From NCBI GenBank assembly GCA_030141605.1, contig JAQGDQ010000849.1:12501-76500 (forward strand): a stretch of 64,000 nt of DNA, given 5' to 3'. Below, in pieces: positions 23,241-34,168 of the stretch; within the stretch, counting starts at the first letter, position 1; every line of letters starts with the position of its first letter. The stretch comes from Tubiluchus corallicola (taxonomy: Eukaryota > Priapulida > Priapulimorpha > Priapulimorphida > Tubiluchidae). The position numbers and the translations under genes were made by a program. The notes below the pieces were generated by a model that searched no databases, was not told the DNA's origin, and worked only from the letters and a program-made list of their open reading frames with translations.

Positions 23241-23478
23241 ATTTGTATAGTGTAGACCTACCACCACAGACACAGTCCTAAGCATTGAGTAACTTACTGA
23301 TACAAACATAGGTGGTGCCACTTGTTTTACAGCCAATAATATTCGTGCTCGTAGCAACTACTAGAAGTCGCAGTCACCATAAATTTTACGAGTTTCCATT
23401 ATTAGCACGTAAATCATTATCAATCGTAAATGTGGGCTCAGTTTTGTGAAAGAAAAACAAGTGACATCCAGCACCTAC

Positions 23479-24041
23479 TTAAAGGAAGACAGGATGAGTT
23501 TTCAAATACTACCCCATTTTCAAGTCCCATAAAAAGTATACATTTTAACACAATTAATACTGCAAAAGCATTTCTGATAATTAAATAATAAATTGAAAGC
23601 TTAATTAACAGCGGGCGAGCCCAACTATTGGTGACATCACAAACTAACATAATTTTCTACAGCAAAAATATTCCACGAGCATGTTCCATGTGTTTGCGAA
23701 AGTGAAAATTGAAGTACTAGTGCTACTGTAAGGTATTCAGTGTGTTGTACTAAAACTAGGCAAGGCTAAGATAACAAACTAACACATCTGAACTGAGAGG
23801 TACAGCACCTGTCTTTGTGTGCAATGCGTTTCGGAAATGCAGGGGCTAGTGCCCGTCTAACTAGCGAATGGCGAAATGCATGTAGAACAAGTGGCGCTAA
23901 CGTGAAGTTGTGTTTGTGTGATAATAATTCTTTCACGTAAGTCATTTTTGAGAAAATAGTATGTTTCCTTTTAATATTTTAAAGAGTAGATTGTTCTGAC
24001 CTTTGACCTACAGCTTAAGATTGGGGCCCGTTTTGCTTTAA
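23479..24041 (-). mobile_element. TTAA-flanked MITE family A, copy 3
   Basis: TTAA-AGGAAGACAGGATG at the left and GGGGCCCGTTTTGC-TTTAA at the right, with the shared interior GGGCGAGCCCAACTATTGGT. Same orientation as 16911-17535. Confidence 0.8.
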
Positions 24042-24542
24042 GTGGGTGCTGGCAGTTAGTTTTATTTTAAGAATTCGTTTTCTGAATCATCAATCAGCTT
24101 CTAAAAACACAAATATATAGTAATTATAATTTGTGAATTTTAGTTTCTGCTTTGTAAAAATTCTAAGTTATGATCTAATAATTATAATTCTACATCACTA
24201 CATGGCGAATTAATTGTGAGGATAAAAAGAAAAATGGGTGAGTACGATAGAGTTTCTAATCTCAGAACACGATAAATCAATTGTAAATGCATGTTTTGAT
24301 TGATGAATTAGGAACTTAAACTTTTTGTCATCCCATTCGAGTCCCCGAAGCCATGGATTACTTAACAACACTGCAGTAAAAACGCAAGGCGCGCGAAATG
24401 CACACGCTAGCAGACGTTTGCGCTTCAATCTTATTGACGGTCTCGTAATTGTAAATACTTGTGCACATTACTGGCAATAATTAGTGGAGGGATTAATATT
24501 TACCAATATTTGTCACTAAAAGTACCTCTGTGCATCACAGCA

Positions 24543-24665
24543 ATGAATTCTAGTGCAGCTGATAACACGTTACGTGTAGCGAACTGTTCGCCAAATCTTC
24601 TTGCTCTACCAAGTGTGGATAACCTTCGTAGAACAGAGACAAGCACCACTGATTTAGACTCGCCT
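24543..24665 (+). CDS. Candidate first coding exon of an unrecognised gene
   Basis: An ATG at 24543 (context CACAGCAATG) opens 41 codons that run exactly to a consensus donor, CGCCT|GTAAGT. The peptide begins MNSSAADNTLRVANCSPNLL, continues ALPSVDNLRRTETSTTDLDS, and is serine/threonine-rich and non-repetitive. Upstream, the open frame extends to 24459 but reads like non-coding AT-rich DNA. No matching downstream exon was recognised in the next 10 kb, so the gene, if real, has a long first intron or the call is wrong. No family is claimed. Confidence 0.3.
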
Positions 24666-24782
24666 GTAAGTGTTAACCGTTGTCGTAGCCGTAGTAGTAG
24701 TAGCAGTAGTAAAAATTTACTGTCGAACGAAAAGTTAACTTTTTATTTACAAACGAGAAACATTTCCGACAGATCAAACTAG

Positions 24783-26458
24783 AAACAAAAATTAATCCAA
24801 AACAACGAACACTTATTAAAATACAACTAATCACGATTTTGGCAGTAGTGCACGAATCCAGGACACACTTTACAGAGAGATTAATCTATAAACAGCCTTT
24901 TTAACGCGCAGCGATAATGAACCTAATAACTACCACTGATTGCAATACCTGTATCGCGACGTATAGGCAGGACCTATAGTACATATTGTCACGAAATGAT
25001 AGGCTCCCCAGGTAAAAGCCAGTATCACAAGTAGATGCATGCCTGAACTGTCAAAAGTATCCATCAAGCTGACCTTTAAATCACAAGTATTGTATCCTAA
25101 GATATTTTGCGTTAAGCTAAGGAGGGGGATTTATAATATGTTGGCTTTTACCGTGTGGACGGCAAGGAATCATATGACTCGTGTTTATTGATTAGAATGT
25201 CGTATTAAAATAAACTCTAACTTACTAACTTAATTACTTACTTACTTGTACTCTAGAAGGCGCAGAATGTGCCATCTTGTGGTCACCTGCATCACGTGAC
25301 TTGAATCACACTGTAATAGTTTTAATTGTACCACTACTCAGCGTGTTGTACTGCTACATCACTAGTCATTGCTTTTACCTTGTTGCCATTTCTGTTATTC
25401 ACTAAAATTGCCTCATAGTTCTGAAACACAATCTTTTTCCAAGCAAAGAAGTGTCGCATCTAATTCACCTTTGTTACTGTAGCGGGTGCATAGGCCCTTT
25501 TTTGGTCTTTATTTAGTTACTGCCACGGTGCTGCCACCTGTTTGTTTATTTAGTAGACTTTTTGCCTTTTACAGTAGTCACTCTTTTAAAATTGAAGCAC
25601 CTAATATCCTTGAATACATTAGCATTTTGATCTTTCGCTATAGCTATAGTAGTTGTCTGTCATTTTACCCGTCTTTTGATTCTCTCGGCCATTGCTCTAG
25701 TGTTGTGTCTATGATGAACATTATGTCTGTAACTTTCTTACGAGTTTATTGTCGTGACGTCGTTGTTCTGGAGTTCTCATTCCTGTCTTTGTAATTGCTA
25801 AAGGCTCTAACAACGCAAGTCATTATTAATTAATTTCAATATATATCATAATTTTTATATCAGTTTTCTTAGTTATAGTCATACATCTAATCATGCGATG
25901 AACTCTTTTCTATTCAATGCAAATTAAACTAATTGTTAAATCATTGTATTACAGAATAAACAAACTTTTGGTCAGCACATTAAACTGGTGTTTTGCGTCC
26001 ATTTCAGTTACTATTACATTTCTAAAAAGTGGTATGTTTTTGCCATTTCTCTTAAGTGAAGTACATCCATTTAAGAGTTCTTGCTGGACATAAATGCTGC
26101 ATAGTAAATGTGAAAACCAGTTCGATTTTAAAAAAGGTTGCATTCATATAAAAACTGACCAAAAATTTATAGCAAGGGACAAAATATGTATTTTATAAGA
26201 AAATTAGTTTAGTACATTACTTGATGTGTATAAGTTTTATTGCACACCTCATGTCTGTAACAGTAATGACAAAAGTAATTACTTTAAAATTGTCATAATA
26301 AATTTTTGAAAGTATCTTAGCTCTGTTAGTAGCTGCTTCATATACAAGGGGACCTTATTAATAGCAGACACGGTATTTTTAAAAGATTTAGCAGATTTTT
26401 TCGCGCACATTTTGCACGTTCTGTGGAGAATGACCCAAATAAACTAGAAACTATATTT
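24783..26458. other. Non-coding DNA, no element recognised
   Basis: AT-rich, with scattered short open frames but no similarity, splice-consistent exon or repeat pairing that could be supported. Confidence 0.35.
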
Positions 26459-26459
26459 T

Positions 26460-26745
26460 GTTTGTCTGTAATAATATTCTTCGAGAAACACCACATTTAT
26501 TACAAAACAAATTATCACGTATTTCAAAACAACCGTATTGAAAACAAAAACAGATTTTTTGCCAAATCTTACCAATGCTTGAAGGGCCTAGGCTGCAGCC
26601 TGTACTAGCCTATAGGATAATCTAGCCCTGCTTGCAAAGCTTGAGGGGCCTAGGCTGCAGCCTGTACTAGCCTATAGGATAATCTAGCCCTGCTTGCAAA
26701 GCTTGAGGGGCCTAGGCTGCAGCCTGTACTAGCCTATAAGATTAA
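26460..26745. mobile_element. hAT-like MITE fragment with 62-bp terminal triplication
   Basis: The left part resembles 3705-3880 of the MITE at 3531-3930. The terminal block, with GCTTGAGGGGCCTAGGCTGC, AGCCTGTACTAGCCTATAGG and ATAATCTAGCCCTG, then occurs three times in direct tandem (about 26577-26745, unit about 62 bp). The end CAGGGCTAGATTATCC (minus strand) has the hAT-type CAGGGC start. Confidence 0.75.
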
Positions 26746-27090
26746 CGGGTGCGTTGAGACATATCGATGCAAATATCGACATTTTGTTTTGCCAAAAATA
26801 AGGGTGTTAAGCGAGGTTGACATCATAAAGGGGGTGGGAGTGGGTTATAACGAGGCTTTACTATAAATTACCTTCACTCTATGACTGAGTTTTGCATATA
26901 CCTGATCTAAAGAAAAATCTGTCAAAGAAAAGATATTCTGTGCTTTGCCACAACAATTCAACGTGTTATGATTTGTAAACATTTTTTACAGACGAAGTCA
27001 CTGCGTTTTAACCGGAAAAAATACAGGTCTCAAACTGGTTCAAATTCCTTTTTTCAAAATAACGAGGAGTCAATATACTGTTTTTAGTGC
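26746..27090. mobile_element. Fragments with Tigger-like ends
   Basis: Read on the minus strand, AGTAAAGCCTCGTTATAACC (ending at about 26870) and CAGTATATTGACTCCTCGTT (ending at about 27083) look like pogo/Tigger termini. They point the same way, so they are not two ends of one intact element. Confidence 0.35.
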
Positions 27091-27928
27091 TCTTGAATTC
27101 ACCTTTACTGGCGATGAATTTCTACGTGGACCATTTTGACAAGTTCCTCAAATTGTTGATTTATGAAATAAAACCAGCTCGAATTCAACTCGTTCAACAA
27201 TTAAAGTCTATATTTCCACATGTAGTATAATAAATAACGATCTATTATCTTCAGATCCATTAGTCCGATTTACACTGCTGCTGAGAACCTTACAGTAGTT
27301 CGACAAGTTAACAGTAAAATAATCACCAAATTACGCCGAAAATAATAGAGATACGGTGAATTCGTCAATGATCATCCATTATGAACGCTATTTCCTTTCA
27401 AAATTATAAAAGACCCGGTAAAACCCGCAAACTCGTAGGCGGCATGGTCTGATAAGTATCAACCAACCGAAAATTTGACGAAATTCCGGACACTCGGTGC
27501 GACTTCACAAAATGACTATCCTAGTTTTTGTATACAGGGAAACTAAGTCGAGGGTCATCAATGGTAAATCGGCCTCTGTTATAGTTACAATTTTCTATGT
27601 TATAACTTTATAATTACCTCTGGTGGTACTAAATGATTTGCCTTGATCTGAACACATAATAATAAATACTTGCTTTACTAGGTCTGTGACCATTTGGGCA
27701 GTTAATTAGAGTCCTTTCTGAAGACCAGTTTATGGCACTTGAACGAGCTTTGCAACCTGCCCCGCAATTAACTACAGATAATTAAATTTTCTGAAGTAAC
27801 AAACATAAGCCAGAAAATTTAAAGCTACATAGATATCCTTGGAAACTAACTACACACGTATTGTCGTAGATTCGTTTCTTATTTAGTAACACTGAACCTG
27901 ATAGGCATATGAATGGGCGACCGCCATG
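27091..27928. other. Non-coding DNA, no element recognised
   Basis: No coding similarity and no repeat pairing were noticed. A small palindrome (GAATGGGC...GCCCATTC) lies at about 27911-27935. Confidence 0.35.
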
Positions 27929-28313
27929 CCCATTCAGGAATCCATTCGTAGGCCTGCTCATATGTTCGTACGATTAAGCATTGTCATGTGTGCAGCAAAA
28001 ATGAAACAAATTGATTTTTTATTGTAAATTAAAAAATATCCATGTTACTTTTTATAATGCTTAAATATGAAAATTACATATAATGTGGAACAGTAATTAT
28101 TGTCGAATATTCATTTCTATTAATTTTGGTTTTATTTTGTAATCGTGGTTGCCACGGTAGCGGCTTAGCCCTTAGTGGTGGTCTCCTCAGCTAGACTTTT
28201 TGAAATTAATGTGCTATTGTAATGAAATGCTGTGATGAATGCGGAAATAAATTATAATGAATGAATGAATGAAATTCGTGAATGAATGAATGAATACCCA
28301 TTCAGGAATCCAT
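27929..28313 (+). mobile_element. 5'-truncated LINE 3' end with 17-bp target duplication
   Basis: CCCATTCAGGAATCCAT occurs at 27929-27945 and 28297-28313. The 351-bp insert between ends with GGAAATAAATTATAATGAAT and an (AATG)n tail, the usual layout of a retroposed LINE (or LINE-mobilised) 3' end. The body GGTGGTCTCCTCAGCTAGAC is 3'-UTR-like. Orientation is inferred from the tail. Confidence 0.85.
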
Positions 28314-28567
28314 ACCGCCACAGGAAAACTGGTTGTGGCAATTTCGACTGTAATATTATTATTACTATCTTTGGTTCTGAAGGCAAATGTACACGTTCTA
28401 GACTAATATCCTGGATCAATGGGTCGTGGGTCGTGGAAAATTCTGTTTTTGCCTGTTTTGCGGTACACCCCTGTAGAAGGGAAGTCTTTGCTTTTCATTA
28501 AAATAAAAGCGCTCTTTACATTCTTTCGTATGATTTCTGTAGTAAAACAATTTATAATCCGAAAAAA

Positions 28568-28640
28568 TGATGCGAAACCCAGGATTGAACCAGGGACATT
28601 TAGATTCTAGGTCGGATTTAGCACCTCATTTTAAAGAATT
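28568..28640 (-). pseudogene. tRNA-like sequence (tRNA pseudogene or SINE relic)
   Basis: On the minus strand GGTTCAATCC is a perfect B box inside a pairing T-arm (CCTGG-TTCAATC-CTGGG), followed by TTTCGCATCA. The anticodon stem and 5' acceptor strand do not pair well, so it is not a functional tRNA. Confidence 0.35.
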
Positions 28641-29565
28641 ACTAACCATAGTCCCTGCGTTTGGGCGTTTGATCGCAGCTATACCAAATTCGGCATTTTT
28701 TGACAGTGGATATTTGCGAAGTATGAAATTTGGGCAGTGTACAGTTGGGCAATTAACACATTCGGAATGTAGTAAACTGTAAAATGAGATTTTTGTCTTT
28801 CGAAATGGAAAACAAAACTTGCAGTAAGATTTTTTTACAGAAAATGCTTGTCATAAGCTTCACATTACATAAAAAATGATATTAAATTAAAAACACAAAG
28901 ACGACTCCTATACTTGTTTTCAGTATCAGCACTCTTTATCTTTTATCATAGCAATCCATAACTTGAACGAAGTATATCTATTAACACACTACATAATCAG
29001 TCAATGTCATCATCTGGGCTGTGAGGAGCTCAGACTGCTGCTCAGAAACCAGAATCTCGATGTTTACCTGTACAAGCAAACACAGAAACCGGTTCACATT
29101 TTCCCGAATCTTTTACTTTTGGGTAATATTTGGATTTGAAAAAAACTATATGGTTCCTCTTCCCCTGAGTGCCTAAGCACGTGCTTATTGTTAATTGTTG
29201 GCTGCTGATTGTCCTCGCGTAGCAAATGGAACGTATAGTCACTGAGTGTCAGACCGTGCAATGCACATTGAAGCGATTAGAGAAACGATTCTCGTCTTGG
29301 CTGTATGCCTGATTGCAAGGCATGTCGGGATTACACGAAAGTGAGAGAGAATCAACTTAATTTCATCAAATGCCACCAGGGGATTATCTTGGCGTGCTGA
29401 ATGAATCTAATTAGCCAGTCTAGGAATGTTTTCAACTTCACAGACGTTGGGACTGAGTCCCTGTTTCTTATGCCTGTGGTCATCCGTGCCATCCGAGTAC
29501 CAAGTAATCATTCGCTAACGATTATTTTCACTGAGCTGCAAACCCCAAAGTAAATCTAGGTAACA
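28641..29565. other. Non-coding DNA, no element recognised
   Basis: Nothing could be supported between the tRNA-like relic and the large minisatellite. Confidence 0.35.
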
Positions 29566-30749
29566 AAGTCACAAGAAAAAAAATTACAGGAAAAACTTCA
29601 CAGAAAAGAGTCACAGGAAAAACTTCACAGAAAAGAGTTACGGGGAAAAAAATTCACAGAAAAGAGTCACAGGAAGAAAATTCACAGAAAAGAGTCACAG
29701 GAAAAAAATCACAGAAAAGAGTCACAGGAAAAACTTCACAGAAAAGAGTCATAAGAAAAATTTCACAGAAAAGAGTCAGAGAAAAAACTTCACAGAAAAG
29801 AGTTACAGGAAAAAAATTCACAGAAAAGAGTTACAGGAAAAAATTTCACAGAAAAGAGTCACAGGAAAAAATTTACAGAAAAGAGTCACAGGAAAAACTT
29901 CACCGACGAGAGTCACAGGAAAAACTTCACAGAAAAGAGTCACAGAAAAAACTTGACAGAAGAGAGTCACATAAAAAAATTCACAGAAAAGAGTCACAGG
30001 AAAAACTTCACAGAAAAGAGTCACAGAAAAAAATTCACAGAAAAGAGTTACAGGAAAAACTTCACAGAAAAGAGTTACAGGAAAAACTTGACAGGAAAGA
30101 GTCACAGGAAAAACTTCATAGAAAAGAGTCACAGAAAAACTTCACAGAAGAGAGTCACAGGAAAAACTTCACAGAAGAGAGTCACAGGAAAAACTTCATA
30201 GAAAAGAGTTACAGGAAAAACTTCACAGAAGAGAGTCACAGGAAAAACTTCACAGAAGAGAGTCACAGGAAAAACTTCATAGAAAAGAGTTACAGGAAAA
30301 AATTTCACAGAAAGAGTTACAGGAAAAAATTTCACAGAAAAGAGTCACAGGAAACACTTCACAGAAAAGAGTCACAGGAAAAACTTCACAGAAAAGAGTC
30401 ACAGGAAAAACTTCACAAAAAAAGAGTTACAGGAAAAAATTTCACAGAAAAGAGTCACAGGAAAAAGTTCACAGAAAAGAGTCACAGGAAAAACTTCACA
30501 GAAAAGAGTTACAGGAAAAAAATTCACAGAAAAGAGTTACAGGAAAAAACTTCACAGAAAAGAGTTACAGGAAAAAAATTCACAGAAAAGAGTTACAGGA
30601 AAAAATTTCACAGAAAAGAGTCACAGGAAAAACTTCACAGAAAAAAGTCGCAGGAAAAAAATTACAGAAAATTGTCACAGGAAAAAAGGCGCCCTGGGGG
30701 GAAGTCCCAAGTAAAAAAGTCACAGGAAAAGAGTCACAAGAAAAAAGAA
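29566..30749 (+). repeat. 27-bp minisatellite, about 1.2 kb
   Basis: The unit is close to AGAGTCACAGGAAAAA plus CTTCACAGAAA, repeated more than 40 times with variants (GTTACAGG, AAATTCACAG, AGAAGAGAG). It is interrupted near 30687-30718 by GGCGCCCTGGGGGGAAGTCC. Units are mostly 27 bp, hence nine codons, so long but meaningless open frames appear on both strands (TEKSHRKNF on +, EVFPVTLFC on -). Confidence 0.97.
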
Positions 30750-30956
30750 ATAACCCTAACCCTCACCTGAATATTTATATTTGATCACAGATTTATGTTT
30801 ATATACCTGTGCAATCACTTTCTATTCCAGCAAAAAATTAAGACTTTTTCCCGCCACCATAAATTAATTGTCACTTTTTTCTCTCAGTTTTTACTTGCAA
30901 TGAGGGTAGAAACCTTAGGAACGTGAGAACTGTGCGCCCGCATAGGACCCGCAACT

Positions 30957-31504
30957 TTAAAGGAAAGCCAGACGATTGTGTAAACACAAGTTCAGAATAA
31001 AGAATGCTCTAAAATATTGAAAACTACAATAGTTTTTTTAAATCAAAGCTTAGATTAAATAATAGTTACCTCGGATACTCAGATTTCCTTAAACTTTCAA
31101 AGCTACTTGCGGCTCAGTGAATCTACTAAGATTGGTAGCGGCGCCTTTTTGTCACATTCACGAGGCCGACAAATAGAAGGCGGTACCGTGATAACCATGA
31201 TCATGAACTGCAGTGTTAGTTTTTGATGTCATATGATGTAAAGCCCATTTTTCGTGACATCATGCGTTTAAACAGTACTGTAACACTTACGCAAATGTGT
31301 TTGACGCGCAAGGGAAGACGGCTGCCATTGCACAAACTGTGGTTAGTTTCTGACGTAAGCAATAACTGTGTTCGCTTGCTGTTAATTAACTTTCTGAGCT
31401 AATTATTCAAATATAAGAAACAACTTTTATAGCAAGAAACTGTATATTTTGGACAGTAAATTAAAATGAGATTGAGTCTAAACAATCATCCGGTCTTCGT
31501 TTAA
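30957..31504 (+). mobile_element. TTAA-flanked MITE family B, copy 1
   Basis: TTAA-AGGAAAGCCAGACG at the left and ATCATCCGGTCTTCGT-TTAA at the right. The interior contains GAATAAAGAATGCTCTAAAA and GCACAAACTGTGGTTAG. Other copies lie at 37336-37871 (inverted, right end lost) and 40872-41429. It shares its right TTAA with family C at 31501. Confidence 0.82.
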
Positions 31505-32030
31505 AGAAAAGGTCAAATCACGATGCCTGGTTTAATTTACTGTTATCACTTGTGCCCAGAAAAATATAACAAAACTGTCTATAAACCATATAGCTAATTT
31601 ATACTTTCGCTGTACAGAAATTTTCAGTCGCAGTGATTGCCGCCAGTTGCTTGAAAATTATGACGTACCTGGTGGACTCCATGGCTTTCCGCAAGCACGT
31701 GTCGAAACTAATTCAAACTTCTGCAGCTTACCTAATGTTCATGCAAACTGAAAAATATCGCAAGCTAGCTATCTAATTTTTGTAAAAAAACTTGTCATAA
31801 ATTTTGACGGAAATTGACAGTGTAGAGCTTTTATTCAGTCGATTTGCGACGTCATTGGTGGAAAAATGGGCGTTTAAAATGGAAGCGTCCAAGCGGGAAA
31901 GTGATTTTATTAATTTCACGAGTGGCTTATCATATTACTTATTATTAAATCCTTTTGACATTTTTCGCGAACTTCCCAGAAAGCGTGACATTTTTCGCGA
32001 ACTTCCCAGAAAGCGTGACCTTCCCTTTAA
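31501..32030 (+). mobile_element. TTAA-flanked MITE family C, copy 1
   Basis: TTAA-AGAAAAGGTCAAATC at the left and GTGACCTTCCCT-TTAA at the right. The interior has a 32-bp direct duplication, GTGACATTTTTCGCGAACTT and CCCAGAAAGC, near 31957-32020. It is related to 41450-41849 and to the fragment at 5935-6140. It has no coding capacity. Confidence 0.78.
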
Positions 32031-33134
32031 GTTTATTCATTAAGCGATTAGTCCTAAGTTGCCATCATAATGACAGTTATTGCCTTCAGAAGTTTTTATT
32101 TGAATCTTACCCATTTATGTATCCATAGAAACTGCGTGAGCTGTCTTGTTTAAGTGCACCTGGTTTATACGGTGATTCACGTGATCATAAAGCAAGATGA
32201 CGTCATCTACAAGGGTTTTGTGATTGATTTATTAAACTTGACACAAAACGTGATGGACCGCCCTCTTGTGAGTTTAATCACGCCTTAGCAGGGAAGCGAT
32301 GGGTGACGTTACATGTGTTATTAACCGTATTATACCACCAGGGCAGTTACCTAACAGCATTTGATATCGTACGGAACACCCCCGTCGAGAGAAAATGGTT
32401 TGGACCGCGACGGCTCGCGACAGTCTCGTTTTAAAGCAGCGCAATTGAGTTAAAATTGCGTTTTCTAACTCAATAAACCTGATCCTAAACCGAATCAATA
32501 CGCGGCGTGGAAGTGGTTTCAAAGTTGAAATGTTCAATGCTCATACTGAAGCCATTGTCACAGCATCTTGTTTACATGCGTGGCCCATGGCTTCTATCTA
32601 AATGCAGTCCAGAGTGAATTATCCTTCACGGCTGTTCTCTATTCAGCCTCGCGACAAAACGCAAAATGATGAACTTCGATTTTCATTGGATTTCAAAGCC
32701 GTTTTTGGCACCGTGCCAAGTCTCGCAAACGCCTAGAGGAAATGAAGGCGAGTGACAAATTGCGATAATGTCAAGAAGCGAAGTAAAGACGCCTAGGAAA
32801 GTTTGCCTGTCGCGTTCCGTTTCCCAGACAACAGATTATAAAGCGAGCATCACGGGGGTAAGTGAGAAAAGGACGCTTATACGTGCATGGCTTCCATGGA
32901 CCATTTGGAAGGGGTCCTTGAGATGTTGCTAACATATCCAGCTTCGAGCTTCGTTTTCTGCTTGGTTAGCACGTTTGAACAACAGAATTTGTCTCGTATT
33001 TATTTATTTATTGAATTATTAAGGAAAGAAATTAAAAAAGTCAAAGAAAAACGACAAAAACATTCTACATCGGGACAAAGAAACCACATATAAGTGGTAT
33101 AATGGTTCAAACACAAAAACGCGAACAACAGAGC

Positions 33135-33135
<1 letters not shown>
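32031..33135. other. Non-coding stretch of higher GC, possible regulatory region
   Basis: A full CRE palindrome TGACGTCA lies at about 32199-32206 and CACGTGAT near 32176. A consensus-like donor, CACGGGG|GTAAGTGAG, sits near 32850. No exon with recognisable protein similarity was found; the open frame 32274-32537 on the minus strand is not supported. Confidence 0.3.
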
Positions 33136-33215
<80 letters not shown>

Positions 33216-33216
33216 T
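33136..33216 (+). repeat. (CA)n/(TA)n dinucleotide microsatellite
   Basis: About 45 bp of CA followed by about 30 bp of TA. Confidence 0.95.
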
Positions 33217-33299
33217 AAACTTAATATTACGGGTATTACACTTAGTCAGTCAATCAGGCTTGCACTGAGTTATCTCAGTCGGGCCTGTGTTCAAATATT

Positions 33300-33740
33300 T
33301 TGTGGACCAATCTAGCATTAATTTTAATAACTTCTACATCTTGTGATGCATTTAAAAACACAAACTGCTCATTAGGAGACGTATAATGAAAGTTGGGACA
33401 GAAATCAGAAAAAATTCAAAAACATTTCTCTCTTATATGAACGTACAGTGGACATTCAGTAATTACATACAATTCATGCTCTACTTTGTCCAAACAAAAT
33501 TTTTTACATATTCGTTGTTCTACAGGTATTTGTTTCGGTTTATGATATCTACCAATTTCAATTGCTAATTTATGAGCGCTAATACGAAATCTCGTTAAGT
33601 TAGTTTTGACCTGTTTTTTCGAAATACCAATCAACAAATAATTTTCCATCTTATAAGAATTTTTAAAAAAGTTTATATGTTCTAAGTTTATTGCTATTTG
33701 CATTCGGTTGCAGCCGGGTTCATTTCTTGCAGCCATTACT
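33300..33740 (-). pseudogene. LINE ORF2 C-terminal remnant, copy 1
   Basis: The minus strand encodes LTRFRISAHKLAIEIGRYHK, PKQIPVEQRICKKFC and then VEHELYVITECPLY within 33416-33736. This matches the Cys/His-containing C-terminal tail of many non-LTR retrotransposon polyproteins (LR-S-H-L-I-E-GRY, then RxC-C, then E-HF--CPLY). Nothing of the RT is present. A weaker copy of the same 3' region lies at 39700-39960 in the same orientation. Confidence 0.6.
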
Positions 33741-33872
33741 GTCTATACCGAGATTCAAGTTTATCATTGATGGCTTTGATAATAAATTTCTTTCTATTAA
33801 ATGCCTTGGTGTTCCAGAAGTAGCTTGAATTTTAAAATTGAAAATTCGTTCTGTCTTTGTAGATCACGCTGA

Positions 33873-34126
33873 GTGTTGTAGAGTAGCACTGAACTTCAAT
33901 TTTCGCTTTCGCAAACACGTGCAACACGCTTACGGAATGTTTGTGCTTTCCAAAATTATGTTCAATTGTGATGTCATTCACAATTAACCGGTTGTTAATT
34001 ATTAATTATTAAATTACTGAATTACGTAACTATTAAAAGTTCTCTGGCATTATTACACGTGTTAAAATATATACACTTTTTTCCTTACTTTGAAATAGCG
34101 TAGGAAATCATCCTGTTTTCCTTTAA
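33873..34126 (+). mobile_element. MITE family A, partial copy (right half)
   Basis: Shares CTTCAATTTTCGCTTTCGCA, TGTGATGTCAT and the end CATCCTGTTTTCCT-TTAA with 10352-10944. The left half is missing. It ends 43 bp beyond the stop codon of the glycosyltransferase-like gene. Confidence 0.75.
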
Positions 34127-34168
34127 ATACCAAAATGACTGTACAACACGTAGAAGAGGTACTTTACG

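Noticed and set aside
29818..30335. Repeat proteins TEKSHRKNF and EVFPVTLFC
   Set aside because: They are products of a 27-bp minisatellite whose unit is divisible by three; both strands are open alike.
30749..30765. Telomere-like AACCCTAACCCT
   Set aside because: Only two units next to the minisatellite; no array.
32274..32537. 87-aa minus-strand frame
   Set aside because: No recognisable domain, no splice context and no second copy; judged chance in a higher-GC stretch.
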